Assembly (NCBI GenBank): GCA_964390055.1
Contig: CAYMGQ010000006.1
Location: 1-64,000 of the forward strand
DNA from: CAYMGQ01 sp964390055
Lineage (GTDB): Bacteria; Bacillota; Clostridia; Peptostreptococcales; Natronincolaceae
DNA length: 64,000 nucleotides
Reading direction: 5' to 3'
Made by a program: the position numbers and the translations under genes. Each line of letters opens with the position of its first letter. Within the stretch, counting starts at the first letter, position 1. Shown here in pieces: positions 27,293-36,930 of the stretch. Under the pieces are notes generated by a model, which saw only the letters and a program-made list of their open reading frames with translations, did no database searches and was not told the origin of the DNA.

Positions 27293-28504
27293 TTACATCC
27301 ATTTCATTTCCAATATTGATAAGTCATCCTTTAAATGGGCTTGCTGCCTTGCCAACCTATTTATATTGTAGGTTAGGAACTGATGGCTGCCTTTTCCCAT
27401 CTCATTTTTTAAATATTTAATAAAACCATCCTCTTCCAATTTATTGCCCTTTTTATCAACCAGCTCTAATACTCCATCGGTATAAATTATCAAATTATCT
27501 CCTGCTTCTAGTTTGAAGGTTTTTTCTTGATATTTTTCTATTAAATCTAGACCTACGGGAACCCCATAAGCATCCAGCTCTATAAATTCTCTTTTATCCC
27601 TAATTAATATAGGTGTTGGGTGACCTCCCTTGGCATATTTGATAATACCAGTTTTGGTATTGAGAACCATATAAAACATAGTAAAGTAATACTGATATTT
27701 TGTATATGGAAACCTTTCGTTCAGATAATGAATAACTTCCGCCGGAGATACTATTTCATAATATGGCATCCTATCAATCTTTCTTACCAGGGGGGATCCC
27801 CGGTCAATGTCTAGTTTCAAACTTTGGGATAAGGCCACGGCCAACATGGAGGATGCTACCCCATGCCCCATAACATCAATCATATATAGTCCCATATGCT
27901 CATCATCCAGCATGCATACATCAAAAATATCTCCTCCTACCTTTCCAGAGGGCTGGAAATGCCAAGCAAATGAACAGTTGGGTATATCACCCAAACTTGT
28001 GGGTATTAGTGATTCCTGAATCTTTGAGGCTAGGGTTAAATCATAATCCAATTCACTTCTCTGTCTTTCTATTGTTAAAAGGTTTTCCTTTAAAGCCATT
28101 TTCATTTTACTTAGTTGGTCTATGTTACTATAGTTGCTAAGCAAATTATCTATTTTAAAGACTAGTTCCTTTTCATTTAAAGGGAGCTCTAGGTAATCAT
28201 CCACTCCCAATTCAATGACTCTTAGTTTTCCCCCCTCATCACCCTTGTGTATTAGTATTAATATTGGAATGTTTTTGCTTCTTTCTTCACATTTCAAGCT
28301 CTTAATTATAGGGGAATAGTCTTCGTAATCGGGGATATTTATTAATATAATATGAGGTTCTTCCTTGAGTGTTTGATTTATTATTGAATTGCTAGGCCGT
28401 TGCCCAGCAACCCTATATCCATATTTTCTCAATATTCTTTTTAAATTATCCTCAGCTTCCCTTTTGTCCTCTTTGAAATAAATTAATATTCTATCGTATA
28501 CCAT
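27293..28504 (-). CDS. SpoIIE/PP2C-type phosphatase with degenerate receiver domain
   Basis: A 403-residue signalling protein. Residues 5-125 form a response-regulator-like domain in which the phospho-accepting Asp is replaced by Asn56 (PHIILINIPD) and the conserved Lys by Leu107 (YLELPLN), so it should not be phosphorylated. A coiled linker leads to a PP2C/SpoIIE phosphatase domain (about residues 185-403) with intact metal sites (GKVGGDIFDV, DVMGHGVASSMLA, YTDGVLE). The longest frame runs back to 28651 into metH; AGATGGGAT before ATG 28504 selects this start. The substrate is probably a Ser-phosphorylated regulator, possibly the adjacent HPr-like protein or an anti-sigma antagonist. Confidence 0.85.
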   Translation of the reverse strand: MVYDRILIYFKEDKREAEDNLKRILRKYGYRVAGQRPSNSIINQTLKEEPHIILINIPDYEDYSPIIKSLKCEERSKNIPILILIHKGDEGGKLRVIELGVDDYLELPLNEKELVFKIDNLLSNYSNIDQLSKMKMALKENLLTIERQRSELDYDLTLASKIQESLIPTSLGDIPNCSFAWHFQPSGKVGGDIFDVCMLDDEHMGLYMIDVMGHGVASSMLAVALSQSLKLDIDRGSPLVRKIDRMPYYEIVSPAEVIHYLNERFPYTKYQYYFTMFYMVLNTKTGIIKYAKGGHPTPILIRDKREFIELDAYGVPVGLDLIEKYQEKTFKLEAGDNLIIYTDGVLELVDKKGNKLEEDGFIKYLKNEMGKGSHQFLTYNINRLARQQAHLKDDLSILEMKWM

Positions 28505-28616
28505 TATAATCCCATCTTTCCCCTGTATAGTTAGACAAACTTTTGTCAATCCTCTCCACTTATTAATAACTAGGGCTTTACTGATAAAACTTGATTTTAC
28601 CATTGTGCAATATAGG

Positions 28617-31040
28617 TTATACTTGCCTTTTGCTGATAATCTCGTTAGCAATCTTAATAGCCCCTACAGCATCTGCGGCATAATAGGCTCCAATATCTCG
28701 GGCAAAATCCTGGGTTACCACGGCTCCACCAATTAGTATAGGAATGTCTACATTTCTAAGATTTAATTTTTCCTTTACATTCTTCATTTCCATCATGGTT
28801 GTTGTCATCAAGGCACTCAAACCTATAATATCCGCCTTCTCAGTTAAGGCCCTTTCTATTATCACATCTGCCTCCACATCTTTACCTAAATCAATCACAC
28901 GGAAGCCATGATTCTCCAACATAATAGCCACAATATTTTTACCTATATCATGAATATCCCCTTTTACGGTTGCTATTACAATGGTAGCCGTGCTTTCCTT
29001 ATAGCCCTCTTCCATATATGCCTTTAAATATTCAAAGGCCTCCTTGGCAGCCTCTGCTGCTAATAATAGCTGAGGTAGGAAGTAGATACCCTTATCATAA
29101 TTATCCCCCACAATTTCTAGGGCAGGAATTATAGACTGATTAATGATATCCATAGCACTTAATTGCTTATCCATTAGTTTCTTAAGCAAATGGACAATAT
29201 TAGATTTATCTCCCTGCTTAATTGTTTCTGTTAGTTTTTCCCTTAAATTATTTCTATCTATAGTTATTTTTTCTGTAGTTTTACTGGGCTTAGGCCTATT
29301 AGCCCTCTTCTGATTCCACTGTAGATAGTTTCGAGCATTTTTGTCCCTTCCCAAAAGCAGGTCTGCACTCTTTATAGTATCCCAGGAACTATTAAAGTAG
29401 GGATTTAGAATTGGCATATCTAAGCCTGCCTCTAGGGCCATTGCTAAAAAGGTATTATTGATAATCCCCCTATTGGGCAAACCGTGGGAGATATTTTCAA
29501 CACCCATTAGGATTCTTACACCCAACTCCTCCTTTATTAGCCTTATGGCCTTAATACACTCTAAGGCAAGTTCTTGCTGGGCCCCCACTGTTAATACCAA
29601 AGGGTCAATAAAAATATCTTCTTTTCTCATCCCCATATCAATAGCTGTCCTTACAATTTTCTCTGCTATTAGCAACCTTCCCTGGGCCCTATCAGGGATA
29701 CCCTTTTCATCCAGGGTTAATCCAACTATTGCAGCCCCATATCTTTTTGCTAAATTGACAACCTTATTTAAAATAGCATCCTCACCATTTGTAGAATTTA
29801 ATAAGGCCTTACCCCCGTAAACCTTTAACCCTTCCTCCATGGCATTGTAATTTACGGTATCTAGGGCAAGGGGCATATTTAGGGAAGATTGCAGGTCTGA
29901 TACTACCTTCTTAAAGATTTTGCTTTCATCTTGCCTGTCAATGCCCAAGTTTATATTAATAATCTTTGCTCCTGCCGTTTCCTGTTTTAGAGCTGCCTCT
30001 CGTAATATGTCAAGTTTTTCATTCCTAATTGCATCTATTAAATCTTGCTTTCCAGTGGGATTAATATAACCTCCTACCAGTCTGGTGGGGGTTTTATCAC
30101 CTATAATTACCATATTTTTTGGACTGGCCAACTTAGAAAAATTAATTTTATTTTTTGCCACTGGCCTTAATCCCTTAATTTTATCAACTATAAGTTTTAT
30201 ATGTTGGGGACTGGTCCCACAACATCCCCCGACAATGTTTACCCCTGCTGAAACTAAGTCATCCATATAGTCAGCCATTCTTTCTGCTGGCAAATCAAAA
30301 ACCGGGCTGCCATTTATCAACTTGGGTAGGCCAGCATTAGGTTGGGCAATTAAGTAACTATCCGTTACCCTGTGCATTCTCCTTATTATATTAATCATCA
30401 TGTCAGGCCCAAATCCACAATTTGTCCCTATCACATCTACACCTAGGGCCTCTAATATTGTAGCCACAGCCTCAGGGTCACTACCGGTCAATGTCCTCAT
30501 ATTTTCTTGGAAGGTCATAGTGCAAACTATGGGTATTTGTCCTATGTCTTTTACCGCCATAACTGCTGCCTTAGCCTCCTGAATATCAGACATTGTTTCT
30601 ATAATTATTAAATCTGCCCCTGCTTCTATGAGATATCTAGCCTGCTGATGAAAAACATCATAGGCCTTATCAAATGTTAGGTCTCCTAGAGGATAAATCA
30701 ATTTGCCTGTAGGGCCTATATTTCCACCAATAAACACTTTCTTATTGGAGGCTCTTCTGGCTATTGCTACAGCCTGTTCATTAATCTCCCCTACTTTATC
30801 CCCTAAGCCATACTGGGATAATTTAACCCTATTTGCACCAAAGCTATTAGTTTGAATAATATTACAGCCTGCCTCTATATATTCTCTATGTATATTTTCT
30901 ATTGTTTCTGCCTCTTGCAGGTTATATATTTCAGGACACAGGTTAGTCTTCATGCCCAATCTTTGTAGCATAGTCCCCATTGCTCCGTCAAGCACTAATA
31001 TATTTTCACCAAGTCTAAATGTAAAGCCCTTATTTACCAA
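28617..31040 (-). CDS. Cobalamin-dependent methionine synthase without reactivation domain
   Basis: Methyl transfer from methyltetrahydrofolate to homocysteine through cobalamin. The 807-residue protein has a homocysteine-binding domain (residues about 1-290, zinc ligands in TNCGFGPD and GGCCGTSP), a pterin-binding domain (about 325-570), and a B12-binding module (about 595-805) with the DIHDIGK cobalamin-His motif. The S-adenosylmethionine-dependent reactivation domain of E. coli MetH is absent, as is usual in clostridia. A start at 31088 would overlap trkH; TTG 31040, eight bases after GGGGGG, is preferred. It sits directly after trkH, 29 bases apart. Confidence 0.9.
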   Translation of the reverse strand: MVNKGFTFRLGENILVLDGAMGTMLQRLGMKTNLCPEIYNLQEAETIENIHREYIEAGCNIIQTNSFGANRVKLSQYGLGDKVGEINEQAVAIARRASNKKVFIGGNIGPTGKLIYPLGDLTFDKAYDVFHQQARYLIEAGADLIIIETMSDIQEAKAAVMAVKDIGQIPIVCTMTFQENMRTLTGSDPEAVATILEALGVDVIGTNCGFGPDMMINIIRRMHRVTDSYLIAQPNAGLPKLINGSPVFDLPAERMADYMDDLVSAGVNIVGGCCGTSPQHIKLIVDKIKGLRPVAKNKINFSKLASPKNMVIIGDKTPTRLVGGYINPTGKQDLIDAIRNEKLDILREAALKQETAGAKIININLGIDRQDESKIFKKVVSDLQSSLNMPLALDTVNYNAMEEGLKVYGGKALLNSTNGEDAILNKVVNLAKRYGAAIVGLTLDEKGIPDRAQGRLLIAEKIVRTAIDMGMRKEDIFIDPLVLTVGAQQELALECIKAIRLIKEELGVRILMGVENISHGLPNRGIINNTFLAMALEAGLDMPILNPYFNSSWDTIKSADLLLGRDKNARNYLQWNQKRANRPKPSKTTEKITIDRNNLREKLTETIKQGDKSNIVHLLKKLMDKQLSAMDIINQSIIPALEIVGDNYDKGIYFLPQLLLAAEAAKEAFEYLKAYMEEGYKESTATIVIATVKGDIHDIGKNIVAIMLENHGFRVIDLGKDVEADVIIERALTEKADIIGLSALMTTTMMEMKNVKEKLNLRNVDIPILIGGAVVTQDFARDIGAYYAADAVGAIKIANEIISKRQV

Positions 31041-31069
31041 GAGATTATCCCCCCATCCTAATATAATAC

Positions 31070-32524
31070 TTAAATACTTTCGTACCAAAAATTAGGTAAT
31101 AGTAATATAAATACAGTATATAACTCTAATCTTCCAAATAACATCAAGAAAGAGAAGAAAAGTTTGCTTGCACCACTAAAGGAACTGAAGGTCTGGGTGG
31201 GTCCCACCACTCCAAAACCTGGTCCTATATTACCTAAAGTTGCTGCTACGGCACTGGCCGCACTAGTCAGATCTATCCCCTCTAGGGATATAAGTAAAGT
31301 CCCCATTACTTGAAAGAGCAAATACAGGAAGAAAAAACTTGATATTCCAGTTACTAGGTCTGGTGCAACAACCTTACCATTAACCCTAATGGGTATTACA
31401 GCCCTAGGATGCAGAATCTTCAATACTTCCCTTTTCACTAATTTTAACAAGATAAGTATGCGGATAACTTTAATGGAGCCTGCGGTGGATCCTCCACATC
31501 CCCCTACAAACATTAGTAGAAACAAGATTCCCTTGCTAAAGCTAGTCCATTTTTCATAATCGGTGGTAATATAACCCGTAGTTGTGATAATGGAGGAAAT
31601 CTGAAAAAATGCATGCTTAAAAGTCTCAAATAAGCTCCCGTATATGTCCTTACCATACAAGTTTAATGTTATTAATATAAGGCTTGCTCCTATAATAAAT
31701 AAATATAATTTCAACTCTGAATCTTGGACAAATGCCCTCCAATTGCCCTTAAACAATTCATAATAAAGGGAGAAGTTTACCCCGGAAGCCACCATAAATA
31801 TCCCTATGGTAAAGATAACATAGTTACTACTATAAGCCCCTATACTATCTTGGTATATAGATAGACCTCCAGTCCCCACAGCTCCAAAGGTATGGACTGC
31901 TGCATCATATAAGCTTAATTTCCCCAATAATAATAAAATAATAAGTAATAAGGTCAGGCCAAAATAGCTTGTATATAAAATTGTTGCAGTATCACGAATT
32001 CTAGGTACCATTTTATCTGAAATAGGTCCAGGACTCTCTGCCTTGAAAATTTGTAATCCTCCCACTCCTATAGCAGGTAAAATTGCCAGGGTCAAAACTA
32101 AAATCCCCATTCCCCCTATCCAGTGTGTAAAGGATCGCCAAAATAATATACCCCGTGGTAGGGCTTCTATATTATCAATAAGGGTAGAGCCCGTGGTAGT
32201 CAAGCCTGAAACAGTTTCAAAAAAAGCATCTATTAAAGAAGGCAGGCTCCCACTAAAGACAAAGGGCAAAGATCCAAAGAAGGATGTAAGTACCCATCCC
32301 CCTGTAACTATAACTAGTCCCTCTTTTATTCCAATCTGTCTTTTACCTTTGGCTCCTTTCTCCATTATACCTCCAATAGTCACCAACAGGACTATTACGT
32401 AGATAAAGGCTAGGACAACATCCATTTCCCTATAATAGGCAGAGACAAATAGGGGTAATAACAGGGCCCCAGCTTGGAAGATTAGCAGTCTACCTAGTAA
32501 TTTTGTAACCACCCCATAATCCAT
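31070..32524 (-). CDS. trkH: TrkH-type potassium uptake channel
   Basis: A 484-residue membrane protein of the TrkH/KtrB family with four pore modules. The filter-like segments TTGSTLI (near residue 115), GAVGTGGLS (near 220), TTTGYITTDYE (near 320) and TLGNIGPGFG (near 430) are present. The ATG follows AGGGAGG and overlaps the trkA gene by 35 bases. It works with the cytoplasmic gating subunit TrkA encoded just upstream. It transports potassium or sodium-coupled potassium into the cell. Confidence 0.93.
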   Translation of the reverse strand: MDYGVVTKLLGRLLIFQAGALLLPLFVSAYYREMDVVLAFIYVIVLLVTIGGIMEKGAKGKRQIGIKEGLVIVTGGWVLTSFFGSLPFVFSGSLPSLIDAFFETVSGLTTTGSTLIDNIEALPRGILFWRSFTHWIGGMGILVLTLAILPAIGVGGLQIFKAESPGPISDKMVPRIRDTATILYTSYFGLTLLLIILLLLGKLSLYDAAVHTFGAVGTGGLSIYQDSIGAYSSNYVIFTIGIFMVASGVNFSLYYELFKGNWRAFVQDSELKLYLFIIGASLILITLNLYGKDIYGSLFETFKHAFFQISSIITTTGYITTDYEKWTSFSKGILFLLMFVGGCGGSTAGSIKVIRILILLKLVKREVLKILHPRAVIPIRVNGKVVAPDLVTGISSFFFLYLLFQVMGTLLISLEGIDLTSAASAVAATLGNIGPGFGVVGPTQTFSSFSGASKLFFSFLMLFGRLELYTVFILLLPNFWYESI

Positions 32525-33881
32525 TAATTAATCCTCCCTTGGCTTTTTCAAAAAAGTTTTCTAAAGCTACCACCTCTGATTGTAGGCAAAAAGCAACCAC
32601 CCGACTTCCCGCCTCTATAATGGAATCTCCTCTAGGTATTATTATCTCCTCCCCATGAAGAATGGCTGCTATAATGATACCCTTGGGTAAATTTAAGTCC
32701 TTTAATCTTCTGCCTACTATTTTAGACCCCTCTTGGGCAATAAATTCTATAGTTTCTCCCTGGCCTCCTAATAATAAAGATATACTTTCTATCTTTCCTC
32801 CCCGTACCATTCTCAAAATTTCACTAGCCGTTATTAAAACAGGATTAATGGCCACATCTATTCCTAATTTTTCAATTATAGGAATATAATTTGCCCTACT
32901 GACCTTTGCTATGATTTTATCCACCCCATATTGCTTGGCCAACAAGGCAATCATTAGGTTTTCCTCATCAAAACCTGTAAGGCTTACTAGGGCATCCATA
33001 TCGGCAAGGTTTTCGGCCAGCAACAAGTTTATGTCTGTACCGTCTCCGTAAATGACCAAACCTCCCCCAATATTTTCTGCTAAATATTCACACCGTTCCC
33101 TATCTTTCTCAATTATTTTTATATCTACTCCTTTTTCTAAGAGCTGTTTTGCAAGATAATAGCTTATTCTTCCCCCACCTATAAGAATAACCTTTTTAGT
33201 TCTTCTTATTTCACCATAGCCAACATGTGTCTGGGAAAAATTATTTATACTTTCCCTCTTACCCATTAAATAAATAATATCTGTTGATAAAATATCCGTA
33301 TTGCCATGGGGAATAATAATTTGGCCATTCCTAGAAATGGCAACTATTAAAAGAGGTCCTTCCAGCCCCAAATCTTTGATTTTTTTCCCCGCAATATCTT
33401 TTAAGTTACTAACCCTAAAATCAGCCATACCTATTTTTCCCTTTGCAAAATCCTCAATATATAATGCTTCATTTTTCAACAAGTAGCCAGCTATTTCCTT
33501 AGATGTAGCTAAATCTGGGTTAACAATATAATCAATCTCCATGTTTTCCCTTATAAATTTTACCTGACTAGCATATTCTGGATTACGTATTCTAGCTATT
33601 ACTTTTTTACACCCCATCTTTCTCGCCATAATGCTAATAAGTATATTGCTTTCATCGCTTCCAGTAACAGCTATTATCAAGTCCGAATCCCCTATCTGCA
33701 ACTGCTCTAGGGTTCCTATCTGCACACCATTAGATTTGATGGTCAAAACATCCAAGTTTTCATTAATACTTTCCAAAGTTTTTTCATCAATATCTATGAC
33801 AATAACATTGTTTTCCTGTTGTGATAAGGATTCGGCTATTTTGTAACCCAGTTTTCCCCCTCCCACAATAATCACTCTCAT
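32490..33881 (-). CDS. trkA: TrkA potassium transporter regulatory subunit
   Basis: A 463-residue cytoplasmic protein with two RCK units, each with a Rossmann nucleotide-binding half (MRVIIVGGGKLGYKIAESL at residue 1 and VILIGGGRISYYLA near 230) and a TrkA-C half. The acidic Asp ends of the first beta-alpha-beta unit (VIVIDID) indicate NAD(H) or ATP/ADP binding. It gates TrkH. ATG 33881 follows AGAGGAAG. First gene of a group running trkA-trkH-metH. Confidence 0.94.
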   Translation of the reverse strand: MRVIIVGGGKLGYKIAESLSQQENNVIVIDIDEKTLESINENLDVLTIKSNGVQIGTLEQLQIGDSDLIIAVTGSDESNILISIMARKMGCKKVIARIRNPEYASQVKFIRENMEIDYIVNPDLATSKEIAGYLLKNEALYIEDFAKGKIGMADFRVSNLKDIAGKKIKDLGLEGPLLIVAISRNGQIIIPHGNTDILSTDIIYLMGKRESINNFSQTHVGYGEIRRTKKVILIGGGRISYYLAKQLLEKGVDIKIIEKDRERCEYLAENIGGGLVIYGDGTDINLLLAENLADMDALVSLTGFDEENLMIALLAKQYGVDKIIAKVSRANYIPIIEKLGIDVAINPVLITASEILRMVRGGKIESISLLLGGQGETIEFIAQEGSKIVGRRLKDLNLPKGIIIAAILHGEEIIIPRGDSIIEAGSRVVAFCLQSEVVALENFFEKAKGGLINGLWGGYKITR

Positions 33882-34051
33882 ACTTAACTTCCTCTCTCGT
33901 TATTTAAATTTACTTATAATAAATGAAAAAACGATATAATTCCCCATCTAATATATTGTACCATAAAATATATTTACATAGTAATATTTAACAAGTAAAG
34001 GGACCCCATAAATATTTACTATTTGCAATATGGGTGGCCCTGTCAAAAGAT

Positions 34052-34894
34052 TTATGGCTGTCTGTTATCGGTATATTGATCATGGGCCAATTGTAAGTCA
34101 TTATAAGTATCCACTCCTACTATTCCGTCAGCCACTATATTAAAGTCACTTTGAAAGTTTCTTACCGCTTCCGCTGTTTCCTCATCGTAAACCCCATTAA
34201 TTTCCCCCCTATAGTAACCCAATTCTGTTAATATAACCTTTACATTCATCACATCTGGCCCTGGGTCAACCCCTACCGTTAAAATCCTACCTGAGAATAA
34301 TCCTCCGGTAATCTTCACCGGTGTACCCAAGGGTATGATCTCATATAGTTGGTTGACATCCTCATTAAACATGCGGACACACCCATGACTAGCGGCAGTT
34401 CCTATTGATGAAGGTGCATTAGTCCCGTGAATCCCATATCCACCCCAAGGAACATTAATTCTTATCCACCTACTCCCAAAGTCGCCCCCGGGATTTAAGG
34501 TTTTTTGAATAACTCTCCACTCACCTGCGGGGGTAGGTGTTGCTGGGGCACCAACAGCCACAGGGTAAACCCCTATATTTTGCGAATATTGGTTTGCTTC
34601 TAAAATCATTCTTTGCAAATCTATTTCTATGGCATAGCCCTCTGCATCTTGAGGCAAGTCACTATCAGGGTCTAGTCCAATTGCATTCCATGTATCCGGT
34701 CCAACAATACCATCAGGGTTTAGGCCAAATTCCCCTTGAAAATTTCTGATAGCATTAAAAACCTCCTCATCGTATACACCATCTATTTCCCCCATATAAA
34801 AACCCAGACTTGTCAACCTTTCCTGTAAATGCAATATGTCTGGCCCTTCCATATATGGTCTTAAAAGTCTTAGATACCTACTTGCTATTCTCAT
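34052..34894 (-). CDS. L,D-transpeptidase with two peptidoglycan-binding domains
   Basis: A 280-residue protein. Residues 16-72 and 212-265 are peptidoglycan-binding domains (LQERLTSLGFYMGEIDGVYD and LTELGYYRGEINGVYDEE). Between them (about 84-200) is a YkuD/L,D-transpeptidase domain with HGTNAP and the catalytic Cys172 in SHGCVRM. No signal peptide or membrane helix is visible, which is unusual for a wall enzyme and fits a protein made in the mother cell for the spore cortex, or leaderless release. It stands alone, with divergent ApbE on the other side. Confidence 0.88.
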   Translation of the reverse strand: MRIASRYLRLLRPYMEGPDILHLQERLTSLGFYMGEIDGVYDEEVFNAIRNFQGEFGLNPDGIVGPDTWNAIGLDPDSDLPQDAEGYAIEIDLQRMILEANQYSQNIGVYPVAVGAPATPTPAGEWRVIQKTLNPGGDFGSRWIRINVPWGGYGIHGTNAPSSIGTAASHGCVRMFNEDVNQLYEIIPLGTPVKITGGLFSGRILTVGVDPGPDVMNVKVILTELGYYRGEINGVYDEETAEAVRNFQSDFNIVADGIVGVDTYNDLQLAHDQYTDNRQP

Positions 34895-35047
34895 AACTTA
34901 ACCCCCTAAAATAATAATAAAAGTCTTCCTTTTAGTTCATATTATGAAGAGCCCTTATAAAGTTTCCCTATTAAAAACATCCTTATTAATTACTTTACAT
35001 TCTAAATTTCAATTGTTATAATTGTTATTATTAAAAGGAAGAGGAGT

Positions 35048-36115
35048 ATGACTGTGAAAAATATAAAGCATAGTGTAAAGGCTATATTGTTTTTATTTAT
35101 TTTATCTGTAAGTTTAACCTCCTGTAAATTTGGCCAACCCAAACTTATTCAGGAAAATCAATTTGTCCTAGGTACCCTTGGCCAAATTCAAGGATATGCC
35201 TCTTCCCAAAAATCTGGTGAACAGGCTATAAATTTGGTCTTCCAAAGAATAGATGAAATAGAAAATGCTATGAGTACTACAATAGTAGAAAGTGATATCT
35301 ATCAGGTCAACAAAAATGCGGGAATACAAGCAGTAGAAGTGTCCGAGGATACCCTAGATGTTATATTAAAGGGTTTGGAGTATTATCAATTAACTGAAAA
35401 AACCTTTAATATTGCCCTGGGTACTTTGTCAAGCCTGTGGGGTATAAATATTGAAGAACAGCTTGAATCTCCAGCAGTTATACCTGAGGATGAGGCAATA
35501 AAAAATGCTCTTGAACACATTGATATAAATCAATTAGAGATTAAGGGCAGGGAGGTCTTTATAAAAGATCCTGGAATGTCCTTAGACCTTGGTGGTATTG
35601 CTAAGGGATATGCGGCTGATAGGGCAGCCCAAAGTTTAAGGGATCAGGGCATTGAAAGTGGGTTTGTAAACCTAGGAGGAGATATTTACGTTCTAGGTCC
35701 CAAACCTGATGGTAGTCCATGGCAAATGGGTATACGGTCACCTGAACCTAATTCAAAGGATATTATTGCTAGAATAGCCCTAGTTAATAAGGCAATTATC
35801 ACCTCGGGGGACTATGAAAAATACATTATTGATGGGGACAGCCAGAAATTATACCATCATATATTAGACCCAAGAACAGGCTACCCCGCAGATAATGAAT
35901 TGGCAAGTGTATCTATCATATCAGACACAGCTATGGAGGGAGATGTTTTTGCAACTGCAGCCTTTATTTTGGGCTTGGAAGAAGGTCTTGCATTAATTGA
36001 GGAATATGAAAATATAGAGGGAATATTTATAAGCAAAGATAAAACAATCCATACCTCATCTGGAATAAAAGATGAGATAGAATTGCTTAAAGATGATTAC
36101 AAATTAATTCAATAA
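35048..36115 (+). CDS. ApbE-type FAD:protein FMN transferase lipoprotein
   Basis: Attaches FMN covalently to Thr/Ser of flavoproteins such as RnfG/RnfD or NqrB/C outside the membrane. The 355-residue protein has a lipobox (SVSLTSC, Cys near residue 26). The family core follows: LDLGGIAKGYAADRAA near residue 180, NLGGDIYVLG, and HHILDPRTGYPADN near 275. ATG 35048 has AAGGA upstream; GTG 35054 is an alternative. It stands alone here, with no Rnf genes in the window. Confidence 0.92.
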   Translation: MTVKNIKHSVKAILFLFILSVSLTSCKFGQPKLIQENQFVLGTLGQIQGYASSQKSGEQAINLVFQRIDEIENAMSTTIVESDIYQVNKNAGIQAVEVSEDTLDVILKGLEYYQLTEKTFNIALGTLSSLWGINIEEQLESPAVIPEDEAIKNALEHIDINQLEIKGREVFIKDPGMSLDLGGIAKGYAADRAAQSLRDQGIESGFVNLGGDIYVLGPKPDGSPWQMGIRSPEPNSKDIIARIALVNKAIITSGDYEKYIIDGDSQKLYHHILDPRTGYPADNELASVSIISDTAMEGDVFATAAFILGLEEGLALIEEYENIEGIFISKDKTIHTSSGIKDEIELLKDDYKLIQ

Positions 36116-36144
36116 ATCCTAAAGCAGATGCTGGGACTCCCAAT

Positions 36145-36870
36145 TTACAGGATATCCACATCTGCCCTTAATTTATATATAACATCCTTCCTTTCCACAA
36201 TGATTAAAACTTTCTCCCTTAGTTCTTTATCTTCCCTAATCCTTAGTAGTAGTTCCTTAGCAGGATTTATTGCAATTGGGTTGGCCACTAATTTTAACAT
36301 AGAAAAATCTCCATTAGTGTCCCCGTAAGAGAAACTCCTATTTAAATCAATATTATACTTATCAACAAATTCTAGCATTGACAGGTGCTTATTGTCAGAA
36401 TCCCACATCTGACGAATTTTGCCGGTGAAATTATTATTCTCATCAACCAGATACTGGGTTCCCTTATAGGCAGTTACTTCGTATTTTTGTGCCATTTTGG
36501 CCACTAGATAATCAGGACTCCCGGATATAAATATAACTTTATGGCCTTGTTTTTTGTGCCACTGGATTCTATCCCTAGTAAATCTATATACTCTGTCTCC
36601 CTTGATATTAATTACTTGATTGGTTATAAACTCAATATTTTCCTTGTTTTGCCCCTTCATGGATTCAAGGTAGATCTCAGCAACCTCTAAAAGATAGTCC
36701 TCATAATTCCCCTGTCGCTTATCCCAATCATGAAAGGCCTTTTTACCATAATTATGCCAAATTGTAGGATCAATTATTTCATATTTTAATAGCCTTTTGA
36801 AATGCTCAATCATCAAGGAGTCCCTATATAAAGTCCCATCAATATCAAAAAATGCTCCTATATTTTTCAC
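36145..36870 (-). CDS. HAD-family phosphatase, SerB-like subfamily IB
   Basis: A 241-residue cytoplasmic phosphatase. Motif I AFFDIDGTLY (Asp nucleophiles near residues 9-11), motif II IFISGSPDY near 110 and motif III SYGDTNGDFSML near 185 are all present, matching the IB subfamily of HAD hydrolases close to phosphoserine phosphatase. The frame opens at TTG 36900, but AAGGGGGA before GTG 36870 gives the better start. It lies 60 bases after cphA, so it may be co-transcribed with the cyanophycin genes. Substrate unknown. Confidence 0.83.
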   Translation of the reverse strand: MKNIGAFFDIDGTLYRDSLMIEHFKRLLKYEIIDPTIWHNYGKKAFHDWDKRQGNYEDYLLEVAEIYLESMKGQNKENIEFITNQVINIKGDRVYRFTRDRIQWHKKQGHKVIFISGSPDYLVAKMAQKYEVTAYKGTQYLVDENNNFTGKIRQMWDSDNKHLSMLEFVDKYNIDLNRSFSYGDTNGDFSMLKLVANPIAINPAKELLLRIREDKELREKVLIIVERKDVIYKLRADVDIL

Positions 36871-36930
36871 AATAAATTCCCCCTTGTCTTTTACTGTCAA
36901 TATATTATACCATATAAAATAAGCCCCAAA

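Noticed and set aside
28505..28651. N-terminal extension of the PP2C phosphatase
   Set aside because: It runs into the end of metH, shows no domain and lacks a ribosome site; ATG 28504 begins the receiver-like fold.
31041..31088. Earlier start of methionine synthase
   Set aside because: It overlaps trkH and has no ribosome site, whereas GGGGGG precedes TTG 31040.
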